Positions 35,227 through 45,464 of a stretch of 64,000 bases of DNA are shown piece by piece. The notes beneath the pieces are model-generated. The model ran no database searches, was not told the origin of the DNA, and saw only the letters and a program-made list of their open reading frames with translations. Positions within the stretch are counted from its first letter, which is position 1. Every line of letters starts with the position of its first letter. The stretch is from Haloferax marinisediminis. Its GTDB lineage: Archaea; Halobacteriota; Halobacteria; Halobacteriales; Haloferacaceae. The stretch covers positions 124,001 to 188,000 of the forward strand of contig NZ_WKJP01000001.1 in NCBI RefSeq assembly GCF_009674585.1, given 5' to 3'. A program made the position numbers and the translations under genes.

Positions 35227-35409
35227 TCACTCCCGACGGCGTGAAGACTGGTTGTATCTGGCACCTTCCTCTTTGGCCCGACGTTCCGCTTCTTCTCGGT
35301 CCATCCGCGGGAGGTTCTCAGTCTCTCGTTGCATTGCCCAGTAGAGGACGAGCGGGACGCCAATCGCGAGGGCGAAAACGAGCAGGAACACGGATCCATC
35401 GGCGGCCAT
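35227..35409 (-). CDS. Small single-pass membrane protein
   Basis: 60 aa: an N-terminal helix VFLLVFALAIGVPLVLYWAM (about 7-26) followed by a charged cytoplasmic tail rich in Glu and Arg. The gene ends 2 nt after the convergent neighbour's stop. Small proteins of this type are common in haloarchaea; no function known. Confidence 0.7.
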   Translation of the reverse strand: MAADGSVFLLVFALAIGVPLVLYWAMQRETENLPRMDREEAERRAKEEGARYNQSSRRRE

Positions 35410-35483
35410 ACGTGGGAGTCGAACGGGAGCGTTGTAGCTGTACGGGCATCTGATTTATGTCATCTTCGGCGGCACATCTCGCT

Positions 35484-35699
35484 ATGAGCCCTCCAACAGA
35501 TGCCGACCGAGACGGCTGTCCGAAATGCGGCCACACCCAGACAGAGATGGACTCGATTGCGACGTCGGGAACCGGCCTGACGAAGATGTTCGACATCCAG
35601 AACCGACAGTTCACGGTCGTCTCGTGTACGAACTGCGGCTACTCAGAGCTCTACCGTGGGCGCTCCAGCGGGAACATGGTCGACCTCTTTTTGGGCTAA
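35484..35699 (+). CDS. Small zinc-ribbon nucleic-acid-binding-type protein
   Basis: 71 aa from the ATG at 35484. Two cysteine pairs, CPKC near the N-terminus and CTNC near residue 50, form one zinc ribbon, with DIQNRQFTVVSC and YSELYRG between and after. The layout matches the widespread small 'nucleic-acid-binding Zn-ribbon' family (COG3478-like). No partner is evident. Confidence 0.8.
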   Translation: MSPPTDADRDGCPKCGHTQTEMDSIATSGTGLTKMFDIQNRQFTVVSCTNCGYSELYRGRSSGNMVDLFLG

Positions 35700-35729
35700 C
35701 CACTCCACCCCACCCGTCCGTCCGACGCG

Positions 35730-36530
35730 TTAGACACGACCAGTCGTCACGTCGAACGGGACGACTTCGGCCCGTCGATACTCGCCGTTTCGAATCTGTT
35801 CGACCACTGTGCGCCCCATCTGTCGCCACTCACGACGAAGCGACTCGTAGGAGTCTGTCCCGTCGAGACCACGGCGGATGTCTGCTTCGTGGCGGTCGAG
35901 TCCCTCACCGGTCGCTTTCTGTGCCGCGCTCTGGATGTCTCCGTCGTCGTACGGTGGTTCAGTTAGCTTTCGGTGGTGGTAGCGTCGAGTTCCGACGACC
36001 GAGAGGTCTGCCTCGCCGAACAGTTCTCGGACGCGCTCGCCCAGTGCCACGTCAGTTTGGACCCCCGCGAGGAACGCTTCTCTCACCGAGCGTTCGAGGG
36101 GAACTTCCGCGGCGACGGTCGAATCGACGCCGACGGCGGCGTTGTCTGGTTCGACTGTCGCCACGAGGTCTGACGAGACACGCGCGAACTCGTGGAGCGC
36201 GGCCACTGGGTCTGGGAGGTTGACGAGCAACGCCTGACAGACCACGAGGTCGAAGCTCTCGTCGGCAAACGGGAGTCGCGTCGCGTCACCGGTGACCACC
36301 TCGATTCCGGGGCGGTCGGCCGCGACCGACAGGAGTTCCTCGTCGGCATCGACGCCGACGACGTGGGCGTCGGATTCGTCGGCGAGGACCCGTGTGAACT
36401 CACCGGTCCCGCACCCGACGTCGAGGATTCGAGCCCGGCCCCCGAGGTCCAAGTCGGAGAGGGCGGCCCGCGAGTCGTCCCACATCCCCTGTCGCGTCCG
36501 CTGGAGGTACGATTCCGAGAAACGTCGCAC
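35730..36530 (-). CDS. Class I SAM-dependent methyltransferase
   Basis: 266 aa. Motif I ILDVGCGTGEFTRVLA binds S-adenosylmethionine, the acidic end of strand 2 is VVGVDAD, and motif III/IV is DLVVCQALLVNLPDPVAAL. The N-terminal YLQRTRQGMWDD and the C-terminal half with YHHRKLTEPP are unassigned. Small-molecule methylation is likely; the substrate is unknown. Confidence 0.88.
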   Translation of the reverse strand: MRRFSESYLQRTRQGMWDDSRAALSDLDLGGRARILDVGCGTGEFTRVLADESDAHVVGVDADEELLSVAADRPGIEVVTGDATRLPFADESFDLVVCQALLVNLPDPVAALHEFARVSSDLVATVEPDNAAVGVDSTVAAEVPLERSVREAFLAGVQTDVALGERVRELFGEADLSVVGTRRYHHRKLTEPPYDDGDIQSAAQKATGEGLDRHEADIRRGLDGTDSYESLRREWRQMGRTVVEQIRNGEYRRAEVVPFDVTTGRV

Positions 36531-36622
36531 ACTCGTCGTCGGACACCGCGAGGCAAAAATCAGTCGGTGCAGGGTTCGGTCACCCTGCGTTTGTACGCAT
36601 CACCCTGCGCTGTGTGCAGTCG

Positions 36623-37504
36623 TCAGTTCGCGTCGTTGCGGTACTCGCGGACGCGCTCGATGTTCCACGCGAAGCCCTTGCCGTCTTCCGTCGGCGTTTC
36701 GAGGACCAGTGGAATGTCGTTGTCGACGATTGCCTCGTGGTTGATGAACGCGCGCATCCCTTCTTCGCCGATGAGTCCCTCGCCGATGAGGGCGTGTTCG
36801 TCCTTGTTCGTGCCACACTCGTGTTTCGAGTCGTTCAGGTGGACGCATTTGAGGTGTTCCAGCCCAACCTCGGCGTCGAGTTCCTCGAACGTCTCGGCGA
36901 CGCCCTCGGCCGTCGAGAGGTCGTACCCGGCCGCGAAGGCGTGGGCGGTGTCGAGACAGATATCGAGGTCTTGTTCGGACTCTTCGAGGACGTACCCGAG
37001 GTGGGCGAAATCGTCACCCATCTTCGTGCCGGACCCGGCGTCGGACTCGATGAGAATGGTGACGCCGTCCGGGATGTCGAGTTCGTCGAGGACGGAGACG
37101 GCGTTGTCGAGACCCTGCTGTTCACCCGCGCCGGTGTGGGCACCGAGGTGAACGTTGACGTAGTCGATTCCGAGTTTCTCGGCCATGTCGACTTCCGTCT
37201 GCATCGAGTCGAGTGACTTCTGTCGGAGGCCGTCTTTCGGCGTACAGAGGTTGACGAGATACGACGAGTGGATGACCCACGGACCATCCAGTTTCTCAGT
37301 GGTCTCCTCACGGAACAGTTCAGCCTCTTCGTCGGAGATATCGGGGTCTCGCCACACCTGCGGAGAGGTCGTGAATATCTGCCCGCAGTTGCCGCCGAAG
37401 GCGACCTGCCGGAAGACGGCGTTGGTGATGTTCTTGTGCGGTGGCGTCTCCTCGTCGGAGGAGACCTTCGAACTAGACATTGAGACGTGTGCACCGACTC
37501 GCAT
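36623..37504 (-). CDS. nfo: Endonuclease IV (AP endonuclease)
   Basis: 293 aa from the ATG at 37504, which gives the family N-terminus [10 protein letters not shown]. The TIM-barrel zinc ligands are seen in [57 protein letters not shown] and [11 protein letters not shown]. It cuts DNA 5' of abasic sites in base excision repair. Confidence 0.95.
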   Translation of the reverse strand: MRVGAHVSMSSSKVSSDEETPPHKNITNAVFRQVAFGGNCGQIFTTSPQVWRDPDISDEEAELFREETTEKLDGPWVIHSSYLVNLCTPKDGLRQKSLDSMQTEVDMAEKLGIDYVNVHLGAHTGAGEQQGLDNAVSVLDELDIPDGVTILIESDAGSGTKMGDDFAHLGYVLEESEQDLDICLDTAHAFAAGYDLSTAEGVAETFEELDAEVGLEHLKCVHLNDSKHECGTNKDEHALIGEGLIGEEGMRAFINHEAIVDNDIPLVLETPTEDGKGFAWNIERVREYRNDAN

Positions 37505-37597
37505 GCCGAACCCCACGGGGTACCCGAACAAAGGGACTTCGGAGTCGGCGAACGGTGAGGTCGGAACGAATATCACGATTCGAGATGAGTCGAGGGT

Positions 37598-38122
37598 ATG
37601 ACTGGACTCGCCGTCGGTACGTCCGCCGACGACGTCGAGGCACCTCTCGTCACGCCGTCCGGCGACGTGACAGACCGCTGCCTCTCGGAACTCGCCGAAG
37701 AGAACCCTGTTCTCTTGTGCTTCTACACCGCCGACTTCAGCCCTGACTGTACCGACGAGTGGTGTGCGTTCCGTGACTTCGACTGGTTCGCCGCAGGGCA
37801 AGACGTGACTGTCGTCGGTGCGAGTAAATCCGGCGTCGGGATGCACCAGCGGTTCATCGACCGATACGACCTGACGTTTCCGCTGTACGCCGATACCGAC
37901 CTCGAACTCGCGTCGGCGTTCGACGTCGTCTATCGAACCTTCGGCGTCTCGAAGCGTTCTCGTCGGTCGTGTTTCCTCCTCGATGAAGACCTGACCGTTC
38001 GGTACCGCTGGATTGGCGACCACTGGTTGGACCCGACGCGAGACGTTCCACCACTCACCGAAGTGCACGAAGGCATCACTGAAGCACTCGAACTCGAACC
38101 CGCCGAGAGCTTCGGGTTCTGA
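37598..38122 (+). CDS. Bcp-like peroxiredoxin
   Basis: 174 aa thioredoxin-fold protein. The peroxidatic site is [12 protein letters not shown], with Cys51 and a partner Cys56 five residues later, the layout of atypical 2-Cys bacterioferritin-comigratory peroxiredoxins. The usual TxxC threonine is replaced by Ser48. It is divergent from nfo by 93 bp. Confidence 0.85.
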   Translation: MTGLAVGTSADDVEAPLVTPSGDVTDRCLSELAEENPVLLCFYTADFSPDCTDEWCAFRDFDWFAAGQDVTVVGASKSGVGMHQRFIDRYDLTFPLYADTDLELASAFDVVYRTFGVSKRSRRSCFLLDEDLTVRYRWIGDHWLDPTRDVPPLTEVHEGITEALELEPAESFGF

Positions 38123-38235
38123 CGACCAACTCTGAGGAGAGACCGCAACTCCGTTCTCCACCGACTCCGGCTGCTTCGTTCAGTTTACCGACAATTCTGT
38201 CTGCTCCGCTTGGCTCTCCGCGGATTCACTATTCA

Positions 38236-39057
38236 CTACCGGTTGCGTGGGTCCCGTCGGACCCACTCGTCTGCGGCGTACTTCTCTTCGACTCGGGTTC
38301 GTGCCTTCTCGAGTTCTTCGTCGGTCCACGACCCTTCTTCGGCATCGACGAAGTCGGCCAGCGAGTCGGTCACGGCTTCGACGAACGTCTCACGTGAGAC
38401 GTCCGCGAGTTCGTCGATGCCGACCACCCGGTCGCGGAACTCCGCCGGCGTCATCCCGTGTCCGTCGAACACGCCGAGATGCGTCTCGGCATCGACCGAG
38501 TAGGTGAGAGACCCGTGCTGTACGACGGCGTCTTTGCGGCGGTACTGCGCGTTCCCCGCGATTTTCCGGCCTTCGGCGACCATGTCGTGTGCGGGGTGAA
38601 GCGCCCGAAGGTAACACGCTGGGTGCCAGAGAACCGGCATATCCTCGTCCACGAAGTCCACGTCGACGCCGACCGACCGGATGGCGTCGAGAATCGGTTG
38701 ACACAGCAGGTGGTAGCAGTCGATGAGGTCACCGGGCAACTCCGCTTTCGGGGCGACGATGGAGTACGCCACGTCGCCGTATCGGTCGTGGTAGATGCCG
38801 CCACCGCCAGTCGGTCGCCGCGTCACGTCGATTCCTTCTCGCTCGCAGAACTCCCAATCGACTGTCTCGGGGTCTTCACCATACCCAAGCGAAAGACAAC
38901 TGGGTTCCCACGAGTAGACGCGAACCGTTCGCGGACCACCATCTGCGGCCGTCTCGCCGGCGACTTCGTCCAGCGCCATCTGCATCGGACCGGGACGGAT
39001 GTCTTCGCGAATCAACCGCCACTCTCGGTCGGCGAGTGTGCCCTGCGAGTCGTTCAT
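38236..39057 (-). CDS. lplA: Lipoate-protein ligase A family protein
   Basis: 273 aa from the ATG at 39057. BPL/LplA fold with RRPTGGGGIYHD, the lipoyl-binding AEGRKIAGNAQYRR with the catalytic Lys, and HGSLTYSVD. It attaches lipoate (or octanoate) to E2 or GcvH proteins. An octanoyltransferase activity of LipM type cannot be excluded from sequence alone. Confidence 0.88.
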   Translation of the reverse strand: MNDSQGTLADREWRLIREDIRPGPMQMALDEVAGETAADGGPRTVRVYSWEPSCLSLGYGEDPETVDWEFCEREGIDVTRRPTGGGGIYHDRYGDVAYSIVAPKAELPGDLIDCYHLLCQPILDAIRSVGVDVDFVDEDMPVLWHPACYLRALHPAHDMVAEGRKIAGNAQYRRKDAVVQHGSLTYSVDAETHLGVFDGHGMTPAEFRDRVVGIDELADVSRETFVEAVTDSLADFVDAEEGSWTDEELEKARTRVEEKYAADEWVRRDPRNR

Positions 39058-39207
39058 ACTCGGGATTCGTCCATCCGGGAGAAAGCGATTTCGACGCGTG
39101 TAGTCGAACAGCGGTAGTTCAAGGGTCGCCGGACCACCGAACCGAAATATCGACGATATCGACGACACGAGCGATTCGACTAAACCGTCTCACGGTGACG
39201 TCTACCC

Positions 39208-39855
39208 ATGCACGTCCACCGCGTCGCCATCGCCGCGACCGACCCGATTTCGCTCTGTGAGTTCTACGTCGAGACACTCGGATTCGGTTCGATTCCGGGT
39301 TCACAACGCTCTGCCACTGCAGGTGAGACTACTCTCTGGTTCGAACTCGGCGACACCGACGCCGACCACCTCGCGTTCACCGTGGCTGCCGACGTCGACT
39401 CCGTCGTCGCGTGGGTAGACGAACACGTTGGCGTCCTCGAAACCGACGAAGGGCCGAGTATCCGCTTCGACTTCATGGAGGCCGATTCAGTGTACTTCGA
39501 AGACCCGGAGGGCAACATCATCGAGTACGTCTGCTACGACGGCCACGCAACCGGCGAGTTCGACCCCGAGACAGACATCGTCGGTGTGACGGAAGTTGGG
39601 ATGGCGGTCCCCGACGTGACATCGTTCGTCGCCGACCTCACGGCCGCCATCGACGTCGACGTGTGGAGCGAGTTCGGCGAGGGTGACATCGCGTTCGTCG
39701 GTGACCAAACAGCGCGGTTCGTCGTCTCGGCCGTGGGGAGGCCGTGGTACCCGACCGACAAAGAAGCGGCAGTCGACCCTGTGTCGGTACAGTGCGACGC
39801 CGACGGGACGTTCAACCCCGAGGGACTGCCGTACCGCGTGAACGTCGAGCAGTAA
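39208..39855 (+). CDS. VOC superfamily (glyoxalase/dioxygenase fold) protein
   Basis: 215 aa with two VOC modules. The first starts HVHRVAIAATDPISLCEFYVETLGF and ends in VYFEDPEGNIIEYVC, giving the metal-site His and Glu. The second starts at VGVTEVGMAVPDVTSFV but is shorter and less conserved. Function is unknown beyond a likely metal-dependent lyase, isomerase or dioxygenase. Confidence 0.85.
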   Translation: MHVHRVAIAATDPISLCEFYVETLGFGSIPGSQRSATAGETTLWFELGDTDADHLAFTVAADVDSVVAWVDEHVGVLETDEGPSIRFDFMEADSVYFEDPEGNIIEYVCYDGHATGEFDPETDIVGVTEVGMAVPDVTSFVADLTAAIDVDVWSEFGEGDIAFVGDQTARFVVSAVGRPWYPTDKEAAVDPVSVQCDADGTFNPEGLPYRVNVEQ

Positions 39856-40027
39856 CGCGACGAAACGGTCCTTCTGAGCGTCGAGAGAAGCGGAGAGACA
39901 TCTTCTCGGAGTTGGTTCACGGTGAATTCGCACGCCGTTTCCCGATTTCGTATCGTCGCATGGGATTTATCGACCGTCGATTCACTGACTCGCGGCCCTT
40001 TTACGCCTCGCCCGCGGACAGGTGGAC

Positions 40028-40939
40028 ATGGTACGGAACGTCGCCGGCGTGATGGCCGAACTCGAGTCCGAGGACTTCTATCTCCTCTCGGGTGTCGAGC
40101 AGGGCATGCGCTTCAGCGAGTGGGTCAACCGCGGGAAACTCCCGAAGAACTCGGGGATGACCGCCGAAGAGGTCGACTATCGTATCGACCGGTGTATGAC
40201 TCGCGACCTCATCGAGCGCAAGACCATCCAGTACGAAGGCTACAAACTCACGGTCGAAGGCTACGACGCACTCGCCTTGCGAACCTTCGCGCAGCGAGAC
40301 ACCATTCAGGGATTCGGTGCGCCTCTCGGCGTCGGCAAGGAAAGCGACGTGTTCGAAGTCCAGTCGTTCAAACCCCTCGCGCTGAAGTTCCACCGCGAAG
40401 GCTACACGAACTTCCGCGAAGTTCGCCGTGAACGCGATTACACCTCTGACAACCACCACGTGTCGTGGCTCTACACCGCGCGCAAGGCTGCCGAACGCGA
40501 GTACGAAGCACTGGAGACGCTCTTCCCGAAGGTGTCGGTACCGCGCCCAGTCGACCACAACCGCCACGCGATCATCATGTCGAAACTCGATGGCGTCGAA
40601 CTCGGCAAGGCGCGACTCGATTCCGAACAGGTAGTTGGCGTGCTCGACCTGGTCCTCGACGAGATGGCCTCGGCCTACGAGGCCGGATTCGTCCACGCGG
40701 ACATGTCCGAGTACAACGTCGCCGTCAGCGAGAAGGGAATCACTATCTTCGACTGGCCGCAAGCGGTCCCGACCGACCACAACAACGCCCGCGAGTTGCT
40801 CGCGCGCGACGTGAAGAACATCGTCCAGTACTTCCGCCGGAAGTACCCTGCAGAGATGCCCGACGACATCGACTTCGAGGCCTTGACCGACGCAATCGCC
40901 CAAAACGAGTTCGAGAGCGTCGAGCAAGCGAGCGTCTGA
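40028..40939 (+). CDS. rio2: RIO2 atypical serine protein kinase
   Basis: 303 aa from the ATG at 40028 (MVRNVAGVMAELESEDF is the usual start; a GTG two codons earlier is possible). An N-terminal winged helix (about 1-90) precedes the kinase: GVGKESDVFEV loop, LALKFHREG with the ATP Lys, VHADMSEYN with the catalytic Asp, and IFDWPQ with the metal Asp. RIO2 acts in small-subunit ribosome maturation. Confidence 0.95.
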   Translation: MVRNVAGVMAELESEDFYLLSGVEQGMRFSEWVNRGKLPKNSGMTAEEVDYRIDRCMTRDLIERKTIQYEGYKLTVEGYDALALRTFAQRDTIQGFGAPLGVGKESDVFEVQSFKPLALKFHREGYTNFREVRRERDYTSDNHHVSWLYTARKAAEREYEALETLFPKVSVPRPVDHNRHAIIMSKLDGVELGKARLDSEQVVGVLDLVLDEMASAYEAGFVHADMSEYNVAVSEKGITIFDWPQAVPTDHNNARELLARDVKNIVQYFRRKYPAEMPDDIDFEALTDAIAQNEFESVEQASV

Positions 40940-41209
40940 ATTCCTGCTGTTGCACCCCTTCTGGAGTCGCCCTGAGACCGAGCCCACGCTCTCTATCGTC
41001 GGCTAATAAACCAAATAGTGCGATAGAGAATGAGTGCTGAAACAATAGCTATCGGCGAACGAGTGATGTCGTGTTCACATCCAATTCTCGGCGTCCCGTT
41101 GTGGAGTTTAATTTATAAACTACTTGACCCGTGAAGGCAAAAATTTCAGAAATATCTGTGCAGATAATTTGAACCCCGTCATTATGAGGGGTGTCACACA
41201 CAAGACTGT

Positions 41210-43477
41210 GTGAGCCAGTCATTTCACCGGGTACTCCCGGCGCGATTCCAAGAACGGTATTTGTACAAACTCGTGGCAATGTTAAGCGCGCTCGTCGTCC
41301 TCACGTCGGGCGTCGGCGCGTACACCTACTACACCGTCTCCGACGAACTCCACGATTCGGTTCACAGCGAGTTAGAGAACACCGCCAGATTACAGGCCGA
41401 AGAACTCACGGTCTGGCTCGACGAGCGGTCACAGATTACTCGGATGTTGTCGCAGTTCCCCGTTCTCGATAGCAAAGACCCCACACAGATTTCGGCGTTC
41501 TTCGACAGCGAGATGGCGAACCTCCCCGACGACTTCGTCGCCATCCACTACGTCGATACGACATCGAACGAAGTCCTCGCGAGTTCGTCACGAGAGCGAA
41601 TCGGCGGAACCGCCCTCGGAGAAGACCTTTCGTACATCCACGGGTCGCTGCAGTTCTCTAATGCTAACGAAGTCGCAGTCAGTGAGATGTACGAACAGGG
41701 AGACGAGACGCACATCTCCTTCGTGAGCCCAGTTCCTGATGCAGAAGACCGCGCCGTCGTCCTCGTCTCGTCGACCGCTCACCTCCGAGAGGTGTTCCAC
41801 GCGCCGTTCGACGGGTCGTTCGTCCAAATCATCGACCGCGAAGGAATCGTCGAGTTCGACGAACGCGACGTTTCGAGCGGTGAACTGTACGGCGAACAGG
41901 GTTCACAGGCACTCACCGATGGATTCGCTGGCGGCATCGGTGCCTACGAGGCCGAAGCAAACAGTGCCTTCGACGAAGAGCACGTCGTCGCGTACGCGGG
42001 CGCAGAAGACCTCGTCGTCGTCATCCACGCGCCGACTAGTTCTGCGTACCACCTCCAGCAGACCGTCGTCACCGACATCGGGCTCCTCCTCGCAGTGCTG
42101 TTGCTCGGCATTGGTGGCCTGACCCTCGTCCTCAAGCGGAACATGCTCGAGCCACTCGGTGACCTCGAAACTACGTTGAACCGTCTCCGTGGTGGTGACC
42201 TCGACGTCGACCTCACGACCGACCGGCGAGACGAGTTCGGGTCGGTACTCGGCGCTGTCGGGGCGCTCCGTACGGACCTCGTCAACCAGCGCCGCGACGC
42301 AGAGGTCTACAGCACCGTGATGGATACCGCTGCGGCCGGCGACCTGACCGCCCGGATGGACACCAACAGCAACTCCTCCGACATGCGGACGATTGCGACG
42401 TCGTTCAACGCGATGATAGACGACCTCGAATCGACCGTCGGTTCAGTGATGGAGTTCGCAGACGAGGTGCAGTTACGCAGCGACCACGTCGCACAGGGGG
42501 CCCGCGAGGTGAACTCTGCCAGCGAACAGGTCGCCCAATCGGTCGAACAGATATCGCACGGTGCAGACGAACAAGCCGGGAGACTCACCCGCGTGTCCGA
42601 GGAGATGGATACCCTCTCGGCCGCCGTCGAAGAGATTGCGACTGCTGCCGACCAGTTGGCCGCAAACTCGGGTGAGGCCGCCGAACTCGGCGCGGACGGA
42701 CAAATCGCCGCCGAAGGTGCACTCGACGGGATGGACGCCATCCGTGACGAGACACGCTCGACGGTCGAAGACGTGGCCGAGTTCGGGGCACTCACCGAGG
42801 AGGTCAGCGACATCGTCGGCGTTATCGGTAACATCGCCGAGCAGACGAACCTGCTCGCCCTGAACGCGAACATCGAGGCCGCCCGGGCGGGCGAAGCGGG
42901 CGAAGGCTTCGCCGTCGTCGCCAACGAGGTTAAACAACTCGCCGAGGCGACTACCGACTCGGCCACCGAAGTCGAAGCACTCATCGAAGACATCCAGTCA
43001 CAGCGTGAGACGGTCGTCACCGGCGTCGAGCGAATGAAAGACCGCGTCACCGAAGAGTCGGAGTCCGTCGAGACGGCCATCGATGCACTCGACGACATCA
43101 CCCAGCGCGTCGAAGAGAACAACACCAGCGTCCACGAGGTCACCTCGGCGACCGATGCGCAGGCGTCTTCGACCGAAGACGTGAGTGCGATGGTGCAGGA
43201 AGTCGCGAGCGTGAGCGAAGAGACCACTGCTGAGGCCCAGACAGTGTCGGCGGCAGCAGAAGAACAGGCGGCATCCATCAATCAGGTCACCACGAGTGCG
43301 CAGTCGCTGGCAGTCAACGCCGAGAACTTGCAGTCGCTTCTCGACCAGTTCGACGTCGATGTCGACGAAGCGGGTTCGTCTGTGATTTCGGACACGGTCC
43401 CGAACACCGTTGCCGGTGTGGGTGTTGAACCGGGTGTGCAGTCACCCGCGGTCAGTGATGGCGGAGTAGACGAGTAA
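41210..43477 (+). CDS. Membrane chemoreceptor with Cache-like extracellular domain
   Basis: 755 aa, GTG start. A first membrane helix at about 22-43 and a second at about 285-308 enclose a 240-aa extracellular domain with the long helix and PAS-like strands of Cache domains ([21 protein letters not shown]). A HAMP domain follows, then a signalling coiled coil with [21 protein letters not shown] at the tip. TTTAATTTATAAACT about 100 nt upstream is a likely TATA element. The ligand is unknown. Confidence 0.93.
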   Translation: MSQSFHRVLPARFQERYLYKLVAMLSALVVLTSGVGAYTYYTVSDELHDSVHSELENTARLQAEELTVWLDERSQITRMLSQFPVLDSKDPTQISAFFDSEMANLPDDFVAIHYVDTTSNEVLASSSRERIGGTALGEDLSYIHGSLQFSNANEVAVSEMYEQGDETHISFVSPVPDAEDRAVVLVSSTAHLREVFHAPFDGSFVQIIDREGIVEFDERDVSSGELYGEQGSQALTDGFAGGIGAYEAEANSAFDEEHVVAYAGAEDLVVVIHAPTSSAYHLQQTVVTDIGLLLAVLLLGIGGLTLVLKRNMLEPLGDLETTLNRLRGGDLDVDLTTDRRDEFGSVLGAVGALRTDLVNQRRDAEVYSTVMDTAAAGDLTARMDTNSNSSDMRTIATSFNAMIDDLESTVGSVMEFADEVQLRSDHVAQGAREVNSASEQVAQSVEQISHGADEQAGRLTRVSEEMDTLSAAVEEIATAADQLAANSGEAAELGADGQIAAEGALDGMDAIRDETRSTVEDVAEFGALTEEVSDIVGVIGNIAEQTNLLALNANIEAARAGEAGEGFAVVANEVKQLAEATTDSATEVEALIEDIQSQRETVVTGVERMKDRVTEESESVETAIDALDDITQRVEENNTSVHEVTSATDAQASSTEDVSAMVQEVASVSEETTAEAQTVSAAAEEQAASINQVTTSAQSLAVNAENLQSLLDQFDVDVDEAGSSVISDTVPNTVAGVGVEPGVQSPAVSDGGVDE

Positions 43478-43492
43478 CGAACAGACAACCCG

Positions 43493-43549
43493 CTTCCTCC
43501 TTACCCTCGCCTCGTCGCCCGCCTTCCTCCTTACCCTCGCCTCGTCGCC
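43493..43549. repeat. 27-bp tandem duplication at a gene end
   Basis: CTTCCTCCTTACCCTCGCCT... occurs at 43493-43519 and 43523-43549 (period 30, 27 bp identical). The second copy covers the last codons and stop of the UbiA-fusion gene, so the gene end has been duplicated downstream. Confidence 0.85.
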
Positions 43550-44724
43550 GGCGACTCAGACGACCGGCCCCGCTCGAACGTCTCGTGAATTGCGAGGACG
43601 AACGCGGGGACGACCAGCATGAAGATGTGTTCTTCGAGCGGGATGCCGAGGAGTTCGATGCCCGTCCGGAGTGGAATCGAGAAGACGCCGACTTCGAGCG
43701 TGTACCAGTCCCAGACGTACGCGATGGGGTAGACGACGGCGACAGTTCGGGCCGTCCGACGAATCGCGTCGCGCCCAGCCCGAACGAGGAGTACAGCAGC
43801 AACCGACCCGAAGAGGACCTCCGTCGCTAGGTAGGTGTACGGCCCGAGGACACCAATATCGGGGAGCGAGATGCCGGATAGTGGGCGGAACGCCACTGCG
43901 ATCACGAGAAGCGCGAGAAAGACGTACGACCCGCGGACGAGCATCATGGTTGCGAGTTTCGGCGGTGCGTTGCGGGCGATGACGACGACGAGTGCGAACG
44001 GGACAGCGGCGACGGCGGCGAAGGGCGGGAACGTGCCAGTAATCGCTCCCGCGACGACGAAGAAGAGGCCTGCGCCGATGAGCACGTGAGCGAGCCGATA
44101 CGCACCGTCCGTCCCGAGCACGACTGCGACGGTTCGCTTGTCGATAGAGCGGTCGTAGTCGTAGTCTTTCGCGTCGTCGATGATTTTGATGCCGGCGAGG
44201 ACGAACAGTAGAACACCAGCGAACGCGATGGGCGTGGCGGTGAGGGTGCCTGTCTGGACGTAGTATCCACCGAGGATGGCGAGCGCGATTCCGAGGGGAT
44301 ATCCGAGTGTCGTCGTCACGGGATTCGTGTCCAACTGCGGGGCGTGGAAGTAGCCCAGCAGCCATCCGGGGATGGTGAAGACGAGGACGCCGGCACCGAC
44401 CAGTCCGACGAGCGCACCGGTCGAAAGCACGAACCCGAGTGTCGCACCGACGAGACAGAGCTGACACCCTCGCCGGGTCAGGGGGTGGTCGTCGTCTTCG
44501 CCCCGCTGGTAGAAGTCCACGTAGCCGTCCTTGACGTGGGCAGTGTACACCCCGAAGAACACCGCTGCGGCATAGAGGGTTCCGGGGAGGAGCGCGAACT
44601 CCCCCGCGAGGATGGCGCCGAACCACGACGCCGCAACCGGAGGGAGCATGAACACCGGATGCACCTGTGACGCGAGTGCACCGAGCGCTGCTTTGGCCCC
44701 CGTGTCGTGACGAGCGATAGACAT
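43531..44724 (-). CDS. UbiA-type prenyltransferase fused to a lycopene-cyclase domain
   Basis: 397 aa from the ATG at 44724, all membrane. Residues about 1-290 resemble UbiA prenyltransferases: NPVTTTLGYPLG and the second acidic motif DDAKDYDYDRSIDKRT are clear; the first acidic motif is altered (HVKDGYVDFYQRGED). Residues about 300-390 contain YPIAYVWDWYTLEVGVF and GIPLEEHIFML, the PxEE motif of CarR/CrtYcd-type lycopene cyclases. This suggests a carotenoid or prenyl-lipid enzyme, perhaps C50 carotenoid related; the exact reaction is unknown. Confidence 0.82.
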   Translation of the reverse strand: MSIARHDTGAKAALGALASQVHPVFMLPPVAASWFGAILAGEFALLPGTLYAAAVFFGVYTAHVKDGYVDFYQRGEDDDHPLTRRGCQLCLVGATLGFVLSTGALVGLVGAGVLVFTIPGWLLGYFHAPQLDTNPVTTTLGYPLGIALAILGGYYVQTGTLTATPIAFAGVLLFVLAGIKIIDDAKDYDYDRSIDKRTVAVVLGTDGAYRLAHVLIGAGLFFVVAGAITGTFPPFAAVAAVPFALVVVIARNAPPKLATMMLVRGSYVFLALLVIAVAFRPLSGISLPDIGVLGPYTYLATEVLFGSVAAVLLVRAGRDAIRRTARTVAVVYPIAYVWDWYTLEVGVFSIPLRTGIELLGIPLEEHIFMLVVPAFVLAIHETFERGRSSESPATRRG

Positions 44725-44853
44725 GTGATACCATACGACGGTTACGACCAAAAAGGGCACAGCGAGTGACACGTGCCGGAGTGAGACGCCGCACTGCTCA
44801 GTCGACGGAGACCGTCGAGCTGGAAAGTGTACGAAAAAACTGGGTTCGCCCCG

Positions 44854-45024
44854 CTACCAGTGGTGCCCACCGATGTCGACGATTGCGCCGCAACGAGCGC
44901 ATTCGGCGACTTGCAATGGGTCAGAGAGCGCGTTGTGAACGGTGACGTCGCGAGGGCCGACAGGGGCGCCACACCGCTTACAGACGGGGGAGTGGATTGT
45001 TTTCGACGATTGGGCTGTGTTCAT
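44854..45024 (-). CDS. Small zinc-finger protein
   Basis: About 56 aa (start at 45024 or 45027). Two CxxC pairs, CKRCG and CARCG, separated by about 22 residues, form one zinc ribbon, and the protein ends in GGHHW. Tiny zinc-finger proteins are frequent in haloarchaea and several influence swarming or biofilm phenotypes; nothing here assigns a role. Confidence 0.6.
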   Translation of the reverse strand: MNTAQSSKTIHSPVCKRCGAPVGPRDVTVHNALSDPLQVAECARCGAIVDIGGHHW

Positions 45025-45027
45025 CAT

Positions 45028-45464
45028 GATGGCTGTTGCGTGACAGACGGTGGCTGTGGCTCGTGTACGTCGCGAGGGGACACCGACACTAATGCTGCTG
45101 AGTGGGTGGACTTTCACCCGGTTATGCACTCAGGAGCGAACTCACATCGCGCATCGAAGAAAGCACACTCAGTCACGTAACAGTACGCTAATCGGGAATA
45201 TAACCATTGCTAGCACGTGTCAATAAACGTGCCAGAGGCACGTACTCTGGAGACGAGTGGGCGGCGGCCAACTGTCTGAGACGCCGTGTGTTCCTCCCAC
45301 ACACCCGCTCTGAATCCGAAGTTCTTAACCCCCGTCCTAAGGTAGTTCCGCCAACTCGCTGGCAACGCGGGCACGCCAGAGGGCACCCGTCACGTACGGG
45401 ACGAAATGTGGTCACAGGGGAACCCCCCGAACGACTGAATCGCAAGCGCCCGCGGTGATATACA
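45028..45464. other. Leader/intergenic region before rpl15e, possible structured RNA
   Basis: No protein gene of local composition. GAATATAAC at about 45196-45204 is a TATA-like element, and a start about 27 nt later would fall at the perfect hairpin ACGTGCC-AGA-GGCACGT (45227-45243). Other hairpins follow: GTGTG...CACAC near 45290, GCCA...TGGC near 45355 and CCCGT-CACGT-ACGGG at 45386-45400. The last sits in a pocket closed by GCCA/TGGT with ACA at 45414-45416, an H/ACA-like layout. It could be a long L15e leader or a small RNA gene. Confidence 0.4.

Noticed and set aside
45330-45341. GTCCTAAGGTAG, a 12-base match to the conserved helix-69 region of bacterial 23S rRNA
   Set aside because: The haloarchaeal rRNA differs here as I recall it (CTCTTAAGGTAG), the match is in the sense direction and it is isolated, so it is most likely chance.
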